Assembly (NCBI RefSeq): GCF_003208175.1
Contig: NZ_QKMR01000018.1
Span: forward strand, 25,985 to 89,984
DNA from: Ruminiclostridium sufflavum DSM 19573
Lineage (GTDB): Bacteria; Bacillota; Clostridia; Acetivibrionales; DSM-1351
Direction of reading: 5' to 3'
DNA: 64,000 nt
How positions within the stretch are numbered: position 1 is the stretch's first letter; each line of letters starts with the position of its first letter. Position numbers and translations under genes: made by a program. The notes under the pieces are model-generated. The model made no database searches and had not been told where the DNA came from. It saw nothing but the letters and a program-made list of their open reading frames with translations. Below, in pieces: positions 55,770 through 64,000 of the stretch.

Positions 55770-58433
55770 ATGAAAATAAAATATATGGCCGGTCTTTTGG
55801 CTTTAGCGGTATTACTTACAAGCGGCTTGCCAAAAGCGCAGGCACACAGCTCCAATAAAATATCAGATGTCAGCGGACACTGGGCGCAGGATGTCATGCT
55901 GGAGTGGCAGGAGGAGGGCTTGATTTTTGAGGACAGCAACGGAAAGCTGAATCCGGATAACAAGGTAACCAGAGCAGAGTACATAACGTTTATAAACAGA
56001 ATGCTTAAGCTTGAAGATACTTCAAAAGCTGTTGAAAAGTACAGGGACCTGGAGCTAGGTGCATGGTATTACAAGGAATTCGCAAAAGCACTGTCAGCAG
56101 GATATATCAGCGGTTCGGGAGCTGTAATGTCACCGAAGGCATTGATCTCGAAGCAGGAGGCTGTTGTAATGCTTTCAAAAGCAATTGGTATTTCTTCAGA
56201 TACCGCTGATATGACAATTCTCAATCAGGCGAAGGATGCGGACAAGGTTGCAGGCTGGGCTAAAAATGCGGTTGCCGCGGCAATAAACGGCGGATATGTG
56301 ACAGGGAACGACGGGAAGCTGGAGCCTCTTGATATAATGACCCGTGCAGCTGCGGTTACTATGCTTAACAGATATTATGCAAATACAAGAACATTATGCT
56401 TTTCGGGGAGCTATAGCCTCGGAAATGTTGAAACAGTAGAAATAGCCGGTTCGGGAATAACCCTGTCCGATACAGATGTAAACGGCAATCTGGTAATTGA
56501 AGCAGCGGTTGGAAACGGAACAGTTAACCTTGACGGCGTAACTGTAAAAAAGCTTCTCAAACAGAAAAGCCTTGATACAAAAGTGACTCTTACAAACGGC
56601 AGCTCTGCTTCAGAAATCATAAAGCCGGACCGCTGGGCCGACGGTAGTTACAGCGGAAAAGCCTACGGGTTTAAAAGCGATATTCAGGTTGAGGTAAGCG
56701 TAAAGGACGGAAAGCTGGCAAATATCAATGTAAAGGAACATGGAGACGATAAGCCGTATTTTAATGCGGCAAAGTGTGTTTCAGACAGGATGCAGTCTGA
56801 AAATTCCACAGATGTTGATACAGTCAGCGGCGCAACCTTTTCAAGCCGAGGCATCATAAATGCTGTAAAGAACGCACTTGAAACGGCAGTGACAGAAAAG
56901 GGCTATAAAATAGCCGAGGCAATGAACGGCGAATATAAGGACGGAACATATACGGGAGTTGCACGCGGGCTTTATGCCGGTGTACATGTATCGGCGGTTA
57001 TAAAGGATAACAGGCTTGTTGACCTGACTTTGGGTGAACATAAGGAAGACAGGCCGTATGTGGATCAGGCGGCGGAGGGTGTTATAAAGGCTATTCTTGA
57101 AAAACAGTCCACAGAGGTGGATACGGTAAGCAGTGCCACCTATTCGAGCAAGGGTATTATAGAGGCAACAGACTATGCTCTCAATCTTGCTTCAAAAAAT
57201 CCTGCGGCTGAGCCGGAGGAAAACAGAGAAGCCTATTCACTTATTGCAAGCTACGGAGGGGAAGGAACAGCTGATGGTGACAGCTGGTTTTATGATGCGG
57301 AGGAAGTAACTGACGGCTATGTGGCGGCAGGTGTTACAATTATAAACGGGATATCAAATGCTATTGTAGCTAAATATGATACAGAAGGAAAGCTTATATG
57401 GAAAGAGCTGATGCCGGATTACAGGTTCGGTAATATAATTACTACCTCAAAGGGCCTGTTCCTGACTGGATATAATGATGCTAAAACTGTTTCTAAAGAC
57501 GGAAAGCAGGAAAGTGACAGAAATGCCGCGGCAATGATGATTTCTCAGGACGGCAAAATTATATGGCAGAAAAGCTATGGTGAGGGAAGCGTAACAGCAA
57601 AGGGCAAGGCCAGCAACGATGCATTCAACCAGTATTGGATGTGGGCAGGAAATGCAGTTGAAACCGGTGACGGAACAATTGTGGCAGGAGGAATGTCAGA
57701 TGCCTCTGAAGGTGTATTCGGAGCCTCTCTTGAAAATCATAACGGAGTTCTGGCATCAATAGATGCTGCAACAGGAGAACTCGTGGCTGTCAAAGTTTTC
57801 GGAAGCAATGAGCATGATATGGTCGTCAGCCTTGCGGAAACAAGTGACGGAGATTTAATTGTGGCAGGTGCATCTGCAGGCAAGGATTTTTCCTTCATGA
57901 ATGGCGGTTGGAGTAAAAATGACTGGGATGCAAAGGTTTATATTATGAAGGTCAGCAGAGATCTTAAAAACGTGAAGTGGACAAAGCTTTACAAGACAGA
58001 ATGGGAGTCATACCAGTTAAGTGTTGTGGTTGATGCTTCCGATAATATATATACTGCATACAGCTACCGTGAAAAAACACAGGGAGTGAGCATGGTTAAG
58101 CTTAATTCCTCCGGTGAGGAGTTATGGCTGAAGGATTACAAATATGATGGAGACAGCTATGTGAGCGCATTGGCAATGGGAGCCGACGGGAATCCATTGC
58201 TTACTGTGGAAAGATATACGGGAGAACATGAAAATCAGGTTAAATTCGGTTTGCTGAGTGCCATAAATGAAAAAGACGGATCGGTTGCTTGGGATTTTAA
58301 ATTCACAACAAATAATGGAGCCTTGCTGTTCAACATTATTCCTTCCTCGGACGGAAGTATTCTTGCGGCAGGTATTGAACAGGATGTCATGGGATATTAT
58401 CTGGGTGATATAATTAAATATACTCATAAATAA
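55770..58433 (+). CDS. SLH-anchored extracellular flavoprotein with two FMN domains and beta-propeller-like tail
   Basis: 887 residues. Signal peptide 1-25 (..AQAHS); three SLH repeats (about 30-203) for binding cell-wall polymers; a spacer with beta repeats (204-285); FMN-binding domain 1 (about 288-368) with SGATFSS at 353-359; FMN-binding domain 2 (about 388-472) with SSATYSS at 454-460; then 400 residues of recurring DGxIVAGG/GNPLLTVERY-type strands consistent with a beta-propeller. It is thus a wall-attached double-flavin carrier, the right position for passing electrons out of the cell. The G-to-S change in motif 2 may affect flavinylation. Start follows AAAGGAGG. Confidence 0.9.
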   Translation: MKIKYMAGLLALAVLLTSGLPKAQAHSSNKISDVSGHWAQDVMLEWQEEGLIFEDSNGKLNPDNKVTRAEYITFINRMLKLEDTSKAVEKYRDLELGAWYYKEFAKALSAGYISGSGAVMSPKALISKQEAVVMLSKAIGISSDTADMTILNQAKDADKVAGWAKNAVAAAINGGYVTGNDGKLEPLDIMTRAAAVTMLNRYYANTRTLCFSGSYSLGNVETVEIAGSGITLSDTDVNGNLVIEAAVGNGTVNLDGVTVKKLLKQKSLDTKVTLTNGSSASEIIKPDRWADGSYSGKAYGFKSDIQVEVSVKDGKLANINVKEHGDDKPYFNAAKCVSDRMQSENSTDVDTVSGATFSSRGIINAVKNALETAVTEKGYKIAEAMNGEYKDGTYTGVARGLYAGVHVSAVIKDNRLVDLTLGEHKEDRPYVDQAAEGVIKAILEKQSTEVDTVSSATYSSKGIIEATDYALNLASKNPAAEPEENREAYSLIASYGGEGTADGDSWFYDAEEVTDGYVAAGVTIINGISNAIVAKYDTEGKLIWKELMPDYRFGNIITTSKGLFLTGYNDAKTVSKDGKQESDRNAAAMMISQDGKIIWQKSYGEGSVTAKGKASNDAFNQYWMWAGNAVETGDGTIVAGGMSDASEGVFGASLENHNGVLASIDAATGELVAVKVFGSNEHDMVVSLAETSDGDLIVAGASAGKDFSFMNGGWSKNDWDAKVYIMKVSRDLKNVKWTKLYKTEWESYQLSVVVDASDNIYTAYSYREKTQGVSMVKLNSSGEELWLKDYKYDGDSYVSALAMGADGNPLLTVERYTGEHENQVKFGLLSAINEKDGSVAWDFKFTTNNGALLFNIIPSSDGSILAAGIEQDVMGYYLGDIIKYTHK

Positions 58434-58456
58434 TTAAATGCAAGAAAGTCAAATAG

Positions 58457-58520
58457 GGCTGAACCCCTTCTACCATTGCATATAAGCATATGGGAGAAGG
58501 GGTTCAGCCGCTTGCTTTTT
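58457..58520 (+). terminator. Strong terminator after the flavoprotein operon
   Basis: Fifteen-pair stem GGCTGAACCCCTTCT / AGAAGGGGTTCAGCC with a partly paired loop, then GCTTGCTTTTT. Confidence 0.9.
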
Positions 58521-58651
58521 CCTGGAGGCTCTCAGGGGTTGAATTATTATTTTTGTACTGCCGGAGGCAATTGATTATTTGAGGATGCATCCGGCTTATG
58601 AGGGGGTTATATAAGCCGTTATACAAATTAGAAATTTCTTTGATAAAAGTG

Positions 58652-58681
58652 TTGACAAGGCAATATAGTCTGTAGTATTAT
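58652..58681 (+). promoter_or_regulatory. Promoter of tRNA-Tyr
   Basis: TTGACA, 18 bases, TATTAT. Confidence 0.75.
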
Positions 58682-58785
58682 AGTCTACGTGCCAAGCAAG
58701 TATACAGACGGTTTGGAGCTGTAAAACCATGAAAGTGACTTGTAGTAAGCATGTCGGAGGCTTCGGTTTTCTGACAATTATACAT

Positions 58786-58870
58786 GGAAGGGTTCCCGAG
58801 TGGCCAAAGGGGGCAGACTGTAAATCTGTTGCGTCTCGCTTCGATGGTTCGAATCCATCTCCTTCCACCA
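58786..58870 (+). tRNA. tRNA-Tyr (anticodon GTA)
   Basis: 85 bases with a long variable arm. Acceptor GGAAGGG/TCCTTCC (one G-U), anticodon loop CTGTAAA, T-arm GGTTCGAATCC, encoded CCA. Confidence 0.96.
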
Positions 58871-58873
58871 GAG

Positions 58874-58921
58874 AAAAGCCTTGTGCATTCGCGATTACGC
58901 TGTGCGCAGGGTTTTTATTTT
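58874..58921 (+). terminator. Terminator of tRNA-Tyr
   Basis: CCTTGTGC pairs (with G-U pairs) to GCGCAGGG, then TTTTTATTT. Confidence 0.55.
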
Positions 58922-58928
58922 GTATTAA

Positions 58929-58984
58929 TAAAAAATGCGGCGAAATATGAATGAGATAAAGCTCAATGCACTCCAGCCGCATTA
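58929..58984 (-). terminator. Terminator of the O-mannosyltransferase gene
   Basis: Minus strand AATGCGGC / GCCGCATT stem, followed by TTTTTATT. Confidence 0.7.
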
Positions 58985-58995
58985 ATAATTCGGGC

Positions 58996-60990
58996 TTAGT
59001 ATCTGAAGCTCCATCCCGGAAACCATTGAAGAATGCTGGCATACCATCTCGGAACTATCATACCGGATAAAATGGGATAGAAAATTATAAATAAAAGAGC
59101 AGTCAAAAGCAAATATGCATATATAATTCTTCTTGCTTTTTTTCCGCCATACTCTGAGAAAATTTTCATAAGATAGACCATGACAATCATTATAAAAGGT
59201 ATAACTGAAAAATAGTGGTAAATGAAGGTCATCCTGCGTACAACCATCCAGGGGATATACTGGTACAGTGCACCGAATATAGGTACTATCATATATTTGT
59301 CTTTTCTTTTTATTGCAAATATTATTCCTGCAATAAGAGCAGGAATGCTGAGCCACCATATAAGGGGATTGCCCATGCATATTATGCTGGAGGTAAGCTT
59401 TTCTGCCGCCATTGCCTTAGAACCGAAATACCATATTGGCTTTACCATGATAGGCCATGCCCACCACGGAGAAGAATAGGAATGTTTTATGTTCAATTCA
59501 TTATGAAAGGTGTACATGTGAACCTGATTATTGAAGAATTCTTTAACACCATTTCCGGGAACCTGCATTACTGAGGCATAGGAAGCAAAGTAAATAATGC
59601 TTGGTATGACAAGAAAAAACAATACACATGCTAATGCCGTACGGAAAAAATATTTGCTCCAGAAGCTGCCGAATAAATCTGTACAAAGTCCTGATTTTCT
59701 ATAGGCTGTATAACAGGCTATGTCATCAAGCTTTGCAATAATAAATATAAGAAATATACCAACTGCAGCATACATTGCAATCCACTTTGTGGCAATACCT
59801 ATTCCAAAGGTAAGGCCGCATAGGAATAAAGGTAAAACGGATTTTTTAAAGCCCATTTTATAGGATCTCTTCACAAAATAGTCATAAATATAGTAATACA
59901 TAAGAATTACAAAGAAGGTAACATATACATCAATGGTTGAAATCCTTGTCTGTACAAAATGCATAAAATCAAACATCATTAAAAAAGCAGTGCAGAAAGC
60001 ATAAAATCTGTTTTTAAAAATTTTAAGGCCGAAAAGATACATTAGGGGAATCATCGCAATTCCGAAAAGTGTTCCGACAATTCTCCACCCAAAAGGATTG
60101 ACACCGAAAATAAGCATTCCTGCCATTACGAAATACTTGCCCAGAGGAGGATGAGTCCTTTCAAAAGGATTGATTTTATAAATAAAATCAAGAGCTGTCC
60201 GTGGGTAGAATACTTCATCAAAATATGTGCTTGTATCGGATTTAGTATAAAAATCAGCTTTTTCCTGTTCGTCGGCTAGGTTTGAAATACTGTAGGCTTT
60301 GCCGTCAGGGCTTTGAATAGGTTCAGCGCCTGAATTTTCGTTTGAAGAGGTTATACTTTTAATATTCAAGGGAATATCGGAAGCCTTCTCAAAAACTGCA
60401 ATTTCGTTAATTGCAGCCCCCGGGCCATTAGGGACTATTTTGATTTTAGAGGCTGTAAATTCTTTAGCAGTTGCTTTCCAGGAATAAAAACCCGTTTTAT
60501 CAATTGTTTCCAAATCCACATATATATTATCAGCATTTAAATATTTAATCTGAAACTTTGTTCCGTCATATTTTTCTTCATTATAACCTTGATAGAGCAT
60601 TAATTTTGAAACTTGGGTATTTTTGCCCAAATCGATGATTACACCGTCATCCTTTCCCGATGGTGCCCAGCCTGTTTCAGGGACATTTAATCCTCCGAGG
60701 TTATAAATAGCAGGTATCGCATAGAAAATAGCCATTGCCAGCATAATAATGAAATCTTTTTTTGAAAGCTTGAATAATGGCTTTGACTCTTTTTCAGTAT
60801 CAAGCAAGCCGTAATCGGTGATTATAACGTTATCCTTTTTTATATTTCTGATTCTGATAAATCCCCATGCAAAAATTACAATTAGTGATATTAATGTAAC
60901 CCCAAACATCATAGTAGCAAATCCGGGTATTTTAATGCCGGATATAAAATTTCTGATAGAATTAAAATTATTAACGAAAAAGTCTTCCAA
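58996..60990 (-). CDS. Protein O-mannosyltransferase (PMT family) with discoidin-like insert
   Basis: About 664 residues. About ten or more membrane helices. The PMT signature is present: YFDEVFYPRTALDFIYKINPFERTHPPLGKYFVMAGMLIFGVNPFGWR. An extracytoplasmic insert between the second membrane segment and the PMT core (about 110-215: GWAPSGKDDGVIIDLGKNTQVSKLMLYQGYN..FTASKIKIVPNGPGAAINEIAVFE) resembles an F5/8 type C carbohydrate-binding fold. It probably glycosylates secreted proteins, possibly S-layer or SLH proteins such as the one at 55770. TTG 60990 is chosen for the AGGAGG six bases upstream. Confidence 0.88.
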   Translation of the reverse strand: MEDFFVNNFNSIRNFISGIKIPGFATMMFGVTLISLIVIFAWGFIRIRNIKKDNVIITDYGLLDTEKESKPLFKLSKKDFIIMLAMAIFYAIPAIYNLGGLNVPETGWAPSGKDDGVIIDLGKNTQVSKLMLYQGYNEEKYDGTKFQIKYLNADNIYVDLETIDKTGFYSWKATAKEFTASKIKIVPNGPGAAINEIAVFEKASDIPLNIKSITSSNENSGAEPIQSPDGKAYSISNLADEQEKADFYTKSDTSTYFDEVFYPRTALDFIYKINPFERTHPPLGKYFVMAGMLIFGVNPFGWRIVGTLFGIAMIPLMYLFGLKIFKNRFYAFCTAFLMMFDFMHFVQTRISTIDVYVTFFVILMYYYIYDYFVKRSYKMGFKKSVLPLFLCGLTFGIGIATKWIAMYAAVGIFLIFIIAKLDDIACYTAYRKSGLCTDLFGSFWSKYFFRTALACVLFFLVIPSIIYFASYASVMQVPGNGVKEFFNNQVHMYTFHNELNIKHSYSSPWWAWPIMVKPIWYFGSKAMAAEKLTSSIICMGNPLIWWLSIPALIAGIIFAIKRKDKYMIVPIFGALYQYIPWMVVRRMTFIYHYFSVIPFIMIVMVYLMKIFSEYGGKKARRIIYAYLLLTALLFIIFYPILSGMIVPRWYASILQWFPGWSFRY

Positions 60991-61150
60991 GGTATTTCCT
61001 CCTAAAAAAGATATCAAAAAGTTTAAGCTAATTATAATATAGTGTGAATTACTTTACAAATAATAGTACAAAACAATCTGTTTTTTATAAAGGAGTTTTG
61101 TTAAGGCATTTATAAATTGTAAAAAGAAACTGGTGTGTTATAATTATGAA

Positions 61151-61266
61151 AAGCTAATTTTGAATACAGTTTGGGTTTGAATTTGTTTTAACTTTAGGAG
61201 GCTTCAGCCTCAAACCCAAACTATCAGATGATTATATCGTTTATTTAGCCGATAGCAATTGACTTC
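61151..61266 (+). repeat. Extragenic palindromic repeat, copy 9
   Basis: AAGCTAATTTTGAATACAGT at the left, then GCCTCAAACCCAAACTATCA and AGCCGATAGCAATTGACTTC. It shares the central block with copy 8. Confidence 0.65.
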
Positions 61267-61430
61267 ATAAATATGGTTTTGAGTATTTTTGTTGCTCAAA
61301 TTGCAAAATAAGCAGATACTAGAAATATAAGATGGCAAAAATATTAGGAATTATAGCCTGAATGATTGTGAAGGTATTGAAAATAATATATGCCTCTGAG
61401 GCAGAGGCTCTCCACAGGACGCCTTGCTAT

Positions 61431-61457
61431 AATTTTTGCCGATATTCGGTGTGGAGG
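61431..61457 (+). promoter_or_regulatory. RBS-proximal hairpin, type A (udg)
   Basis: TTTTTGCCGATATTCGGT followed by GTGGAGG for the udg start at 61463. Confidence 0.6.
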
Positions 61458-61462
61458 TTATG

Positions 61463-62017
61463 ATGTTAACATGGGAACAACTTAATCTGGCGTGTGGGAG
61501 CTGCCAGTTATGCGAGCTTGGAAAGCTGAGAAACAATATTGTTATAGGCAAAGGAAATAAAAATGCACCCGTAATGTTTATAGGAGAGGGACCGGGAGAG
61601 AAAGAGGATTTGAAGGGTGAACCCTTTGTGGGGGCAGCAGGCCAGCTGCTGGATGTTCTTCTGGATGCGTTAATGTTCAGGTCTGAGGAGTATTATATTG
61701 CGAATATAGTCAAATGCAGACCTCCCAACAATAGAGTACCAAGTGACAAAGAAGCCGAAAGGTGTTTGCCTTATTTGAGGAATCAAGTTGCATTGATAAG
61801 ACCGCGTATAATAGTATGTCTTGGAAGTACGGCAGCAAAATATGTAATCTCAAAAGACATCAAAATAACTCAGATGCGAGGGAAATGGCATGAACAGAAA
61901 GGCTGCTGGATTATGCCGACTTTTCATCCTGCAGCACTATTAAGGGATTCGACTAAAAAGGTACCGCTTTTCAGTGATATAAAAGCGGTAAAAGCAAAGC
62001 TGTCTGAAATACTTTAG
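61463..62017 (+). CDS. Uracil-DNA glycosylase, family 4 (4Fe-4S)
   Basis: About 184 residues. Two N-terminal cysteines (LACGSCQLCELG) and two further ones (NIVKCRPP.., ERCLPYL) can hold the 4Fe-4S cluster. Motif 1 is GEGPGEKEDLKGEPFVGAAGQLLD and motif 2 is PTFHPAALLRD. It excises uracil from DNA. ATG 61463 gives correct spacing from GTGGAGG. It is followed 51 bases on by a second gene of the same superfamily. Confidence 0.93.
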   Translation: MLTWEQLNLACGSCQLCELGKLRNNIVIGKGNKNAPVMFIGEGPGEKEDLKGEPFVGAAGQLLDVLLDALMFRSEEYYIANIVKCRPPNNRVPSDKEAERCLPYLRNQVALIRPRIIVCLGSTAAKYVISKDIKITQMRGKWHEQKGCWIMPTFHPAALLRDSTKKVPLFSDIKAVKAKLSEIL

Positions 62018-62068
62018 ATAAAGGGCCTGTTTTATTTTTCCGTTATATAATTTGTGTGGAGGAATTAA

Positions 62069-62668
62069 ATGCTTAAGGATATAAGAAATGAGCTTGATGC
62101 TTTATACGGTAGATATGAAACAGAATATAAGAATGAGGAAATAGTTCTTGGGGATGGCTGTATAGAAAGCCCCTTCGTTATTATTGGAGAAGCACCGGGC
62201 AAGGAGGAGGTAAGACTCAGAAAGCCTTTTGTAGGAGCTGCCGGTAAAAATCTGGATGAGTTTATTAATGTGCTTGGTATAAAGAGAGAAAATCTATTTA
62301 TTACGAATACAATAAAATACAGATTGGGAAAGGTGAATCCCAAGACGCAAAGAATAGTAAACAGACCTGCTACGGTTCAGGACATCAGGAATAATCAAAG
62401 GTGGCTTCATGACGAAATAAGCCTGCTTAAACCTCAAATAATAGTTACGCTTGGAAATGTGCCTCTTAAGGCAGTTACAGGCAATTTTAAGGCTTCAATA
62501 GGAGATATGCATGGAATACTTCATTCCTGCAATATAGCGGGAAATATTTTTAAGGTATTTCCTTTATATCATCCGGCAAGTATTATTTATAACAGGGCAT
62601 TAAAAGAGACATATTATCAGGATGTAGTGAATTTAAAGAATGAAATTAATAACATAGTAATAATTTAA
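62069..62668 (+). CDS. Uracil-DNA glycosylase-superfamily protein without Fe-S cysteines
   Basis: 199 residues. GEAPGKEEVRLRKPFVGAAGKNLDEFI and PLYHPASIIYNRALK match the UDG family 4/5 motifs. Only two cysteines occur (GDGCIES, HSCNIAG), so the cluster cannot form in the usual way. It may act on a different damaged base or have lost catalysis. It has its own GTGGAGG site and lies in the same orientation as the family 4 gene, suggesting a duplicated pair. Confidence 0.87.
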   Translation: MLKDIRNELDALYGRYETEYKNEEIVLGDGCIESPFVIIGEAPGKEEVRLRKPFVGAAGKNLDEFINVLGIKRENLFITNTIKYRLGKVNPKTQRIVNRPATVQDIRNNQRWLHDEISLLKPQIIVTLGNVPLKAVTGNFKASIGDMHGILHSCNIAGNIFKVFPLYHPASIIYNRALKETYYQDVVNLKNEINNIVII

Positions 62669-62714
62669 ATACAGTTGTGTATAAATTATTACTTGGCTTA
62701 AATGGAGTAGGAAA

Positions 62715-63323
62715 ATGAAGAAAATAGAGATAATTAAAGATTATTATATGCAGAATAATCAAAAGAACAAGCCGGATTATTTTCTGCTTGGTTGGGAGAG
62801 CGAAGATGCTCAGCGGCAGCGCTTTGAAGTTTTAGTCAATAATTTGGATTTACATGGAAAGAAAATTCTTGACATAGGCTGCGGTACAGGTAATTTTCTG
62901 CAGTATCTGGAGCAAGGATTTTCGGATTTCAGTTACACAGGAGTGGATATCCTTGAGCATATGATTACAAAAGCGAAAGCTAAAAAATTGAAAGGTACAT
63001 TTCTTTGTACGGATATATTTAAAGAAAATCCGTTCAGCCATAACGAATTTGATGTGATTTTTGCATCAGGAACCTTCAATATAAATTTAGGAAATAATAA
63101 AAAGTTTCTAGTGGATGCTCTCAGATTGTTCAGCTATATTTCTAAGGAAATTATATCTTTTAATCTTTTGGATGAGAAATCTCCAAACAGAGAAAATAAC
63201 TATTTTTATTCCTCACCGGAAGAAATATGTGATTTAATTAATAACAATTTTCCGGATTTTTTCAAAATAAAGGTTATAGAAGGATATCTACAGAATGATT
63301 TTACTGTGGTATGTTATAAATAA
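62715..63323 (+). CDS. Class I SAM-dependent methyltransferase
   Basis: 202 residues with motif I KILDIGCGTGNFLQYLEQ, the acidic motif II YTGVDILEHMI, and NEFDVIFASGTFNINLG. It is a stand-alone small-molecule-type methyltransferase; the substrate is unknown. It follows the two glycosylase genes in the same direction and precedes the rRNA operon. Confidence 0.85.
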   Translation: MKKIEIIKDYYMQNNQKNKPDYFLLGWESEDAQRQRFEVLVNNLDLHGKKILDIGCGTGNFLQYLEQGFSDFSYTGVDILEHMITKAKAKKLKGTFLCTDIFKENPFSHNEFDVIFASGTFNINLGNNKKFLVDALRLFSYISKEIISFNLLDEKSPNRENNYFYSSPEEICDLINNNFPDFFKIKVIEGYLQNDFTVVCYK

Positions 63324-63386
63324 GATATGTAATACATCCATCTATAATGATAATTGAAAAAAAATAAAATAAAAGCTACTTTTATG

Positions 63387-63416
63387 TTGACATATATATA
63401 TAGCGTATGCTATTAT
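63387..63416 (+). promoter_or_regulatory. rRNA promoter P1
   Basis: TTGACA, 18 bases, TATTAT, about 500 bases before the 16S gene. Confidence 0.75.
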
Positions 63417-63492
63417 AACTAAGCTGTCACTGAATCAAGCAAAACAGTACCTTATGTAGTAAATTTTGACAAACAAAAATCTACAAAAAGTA

Positions 63493-63521
63493 TTGACAGT
63501 TAAGTGTCAGCGTGGTAACAT
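63493..63521 (+). promoter_or_regulatory. rRNA promoter P2
   Basis: TTGACA, 17 bases, TAACAT, about 105 bases downstream of P1. Tandem promoters are usual for rRNA operons. A leader of about 385 bases follows; GCTCGGTATTGCCGAGTGAT at 63531-63550 forms a small stem. Confidence 0.75.
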
Positions 63522-63907
63522 GTAAAAGTCGCTCGGTATTGCCGAGTGATTGCTCAAATAAGTAAAAGCTGATGGTACAGAAAAAGAGTAAATATCAAAG
63601 GTAGGTTTACATACGTAAATAACCGGAAATGAAATTTTTATTGTGTAGCATAAAGCTGATATTAATTTGAATTGGACTTTGAAAAGTAAACAGTGACAAG
63701 TCTTTCAAATGAAAGACCATGTAAAGGAACTCGAAAAATTCCAAAATCTATAAAGTAGACTAAAATCCACGAGTAGATTTTAAAAATTGAGTAACTTGCG
63801 AACTTTACAACCTGGTTTTTGGAAACAAGAACTAGAAATAAAAGTCAGCAATTTTAATGAGCTAATAAACATGATAACTTTTGTTATCGTGTCAAATTTT
63901 CAAATAT

Positions 63908-64000
<93 letters not shown>

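Noticed and set aside
58596..59042. 148-residue minus-strand open frame over tRNA-Tyr
   Set aside because: It crosses the tRNA gene and two terminators and has no start signal; an artefact of the tRNA sequence.

Overview
The window comes from an AT-rich, endospore-forming clostridial Firmicute. The supporting signs are a Spo0A-type regulator, S-layer-homology (SLH) anchoring, type III glutamine synthetase, archaeal-type AspRS next to GatCAB, LL-diaminopimelate aminotransferase, AGGAGG ribosome binding sites with frequent TTG/GTG starts, and TTGACA/TATAAT promoters. The Ruminiclostridium/Hungateiclostridiaceae group is my best guess, but this is not proven.

Layout. 1-4.6 kb: TetR regulator and an ABC exporter (ATPase plus large FtsX-type permease). 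4.7-5.9 kb: cation/proton antiporter. 6.2-20.2 kb: an asparagine synthetase gene (asnB, minus strand) split by a 12.1-kb insertion. The insertion carries a large serine recombinase at its right edge and cargo: an AraC/GyrI regulator, a ClbS/DfsB-like protein, a BlaI/M56 signalling pair, DUF4491, a PNPOx-like flavoprotein, a MocR regulator, an Ogt repair protein and a secreted CHAP-like protein. 20.5-32.7 kb: a nitrogen-assimilation region with glnN, gatC-gatA-gatB-aspS, glnA, an ANTAR antiterminator, amtB and a PII gene. 33-38.9 kb: agmatinase, dapF, dapL, a HAD phosphatase, and RNA methyltransferase/pseudouridine synthase genes. 38.9-40.3 kb: gdhA. 41-46.5 kb: a THUMP methyltransferase, aroA-aroC-aroK, a Spo0A-like regulator and HU. 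46.6-50.6 kb: a universal stress protein, two-subunit fumarase, a DUF1858 protein and purA. 50.8-51.7 kb: tRNA-Lys, -Glu, -Asp and -Thr. 52.2-58.4 kb: a flavinylation/electron-transfer operon ending in an SLH-anchored FMN protein. 58.8 kb: tRNA-Tyr. 59-61 kb: a protein O-mannosyltransferase. 61.5-63.3 kb: two uracil-DNA-glycosylase family genes and a methyltransferase. 63.4-64 kb: rRNA promoters and the first ~93 bases of a 16S rRNA gene.

How the genes fit together. The nitrogen block has a complete ammonium import, sensing and fixation set. Four, perhaps five, of its leaders carry the same RNA architecture: a short hairpin with a six-base loop (pattern RANGRC) overlapping an intrinsic terminator. 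This is what an ANTAR protein would recognise, and one is encoded between glnA and amtB. The operon for the glutamine-dependent tRNA amidotransferase appears to share this control. With asnB interrupted, asparagine supply probably rests on the AspRS/GatCAB route encoded next door. The 52-58 kb operon combines a membrane FMN protein, an ApbE flavin transferase, NusG-II and Gx-transporter proteins, and a wall-anchored flavoprotein with a beta-propeller-like tail. It resembles a flavin-based extracellular electron transfer system.

Three families of small non-coding repeats run across the window: an extragenic palindromic repeat of up to ~120 bp with GTAATTGACTT ends, and two kinds of ribosome-binding-site-proximal hairpin.
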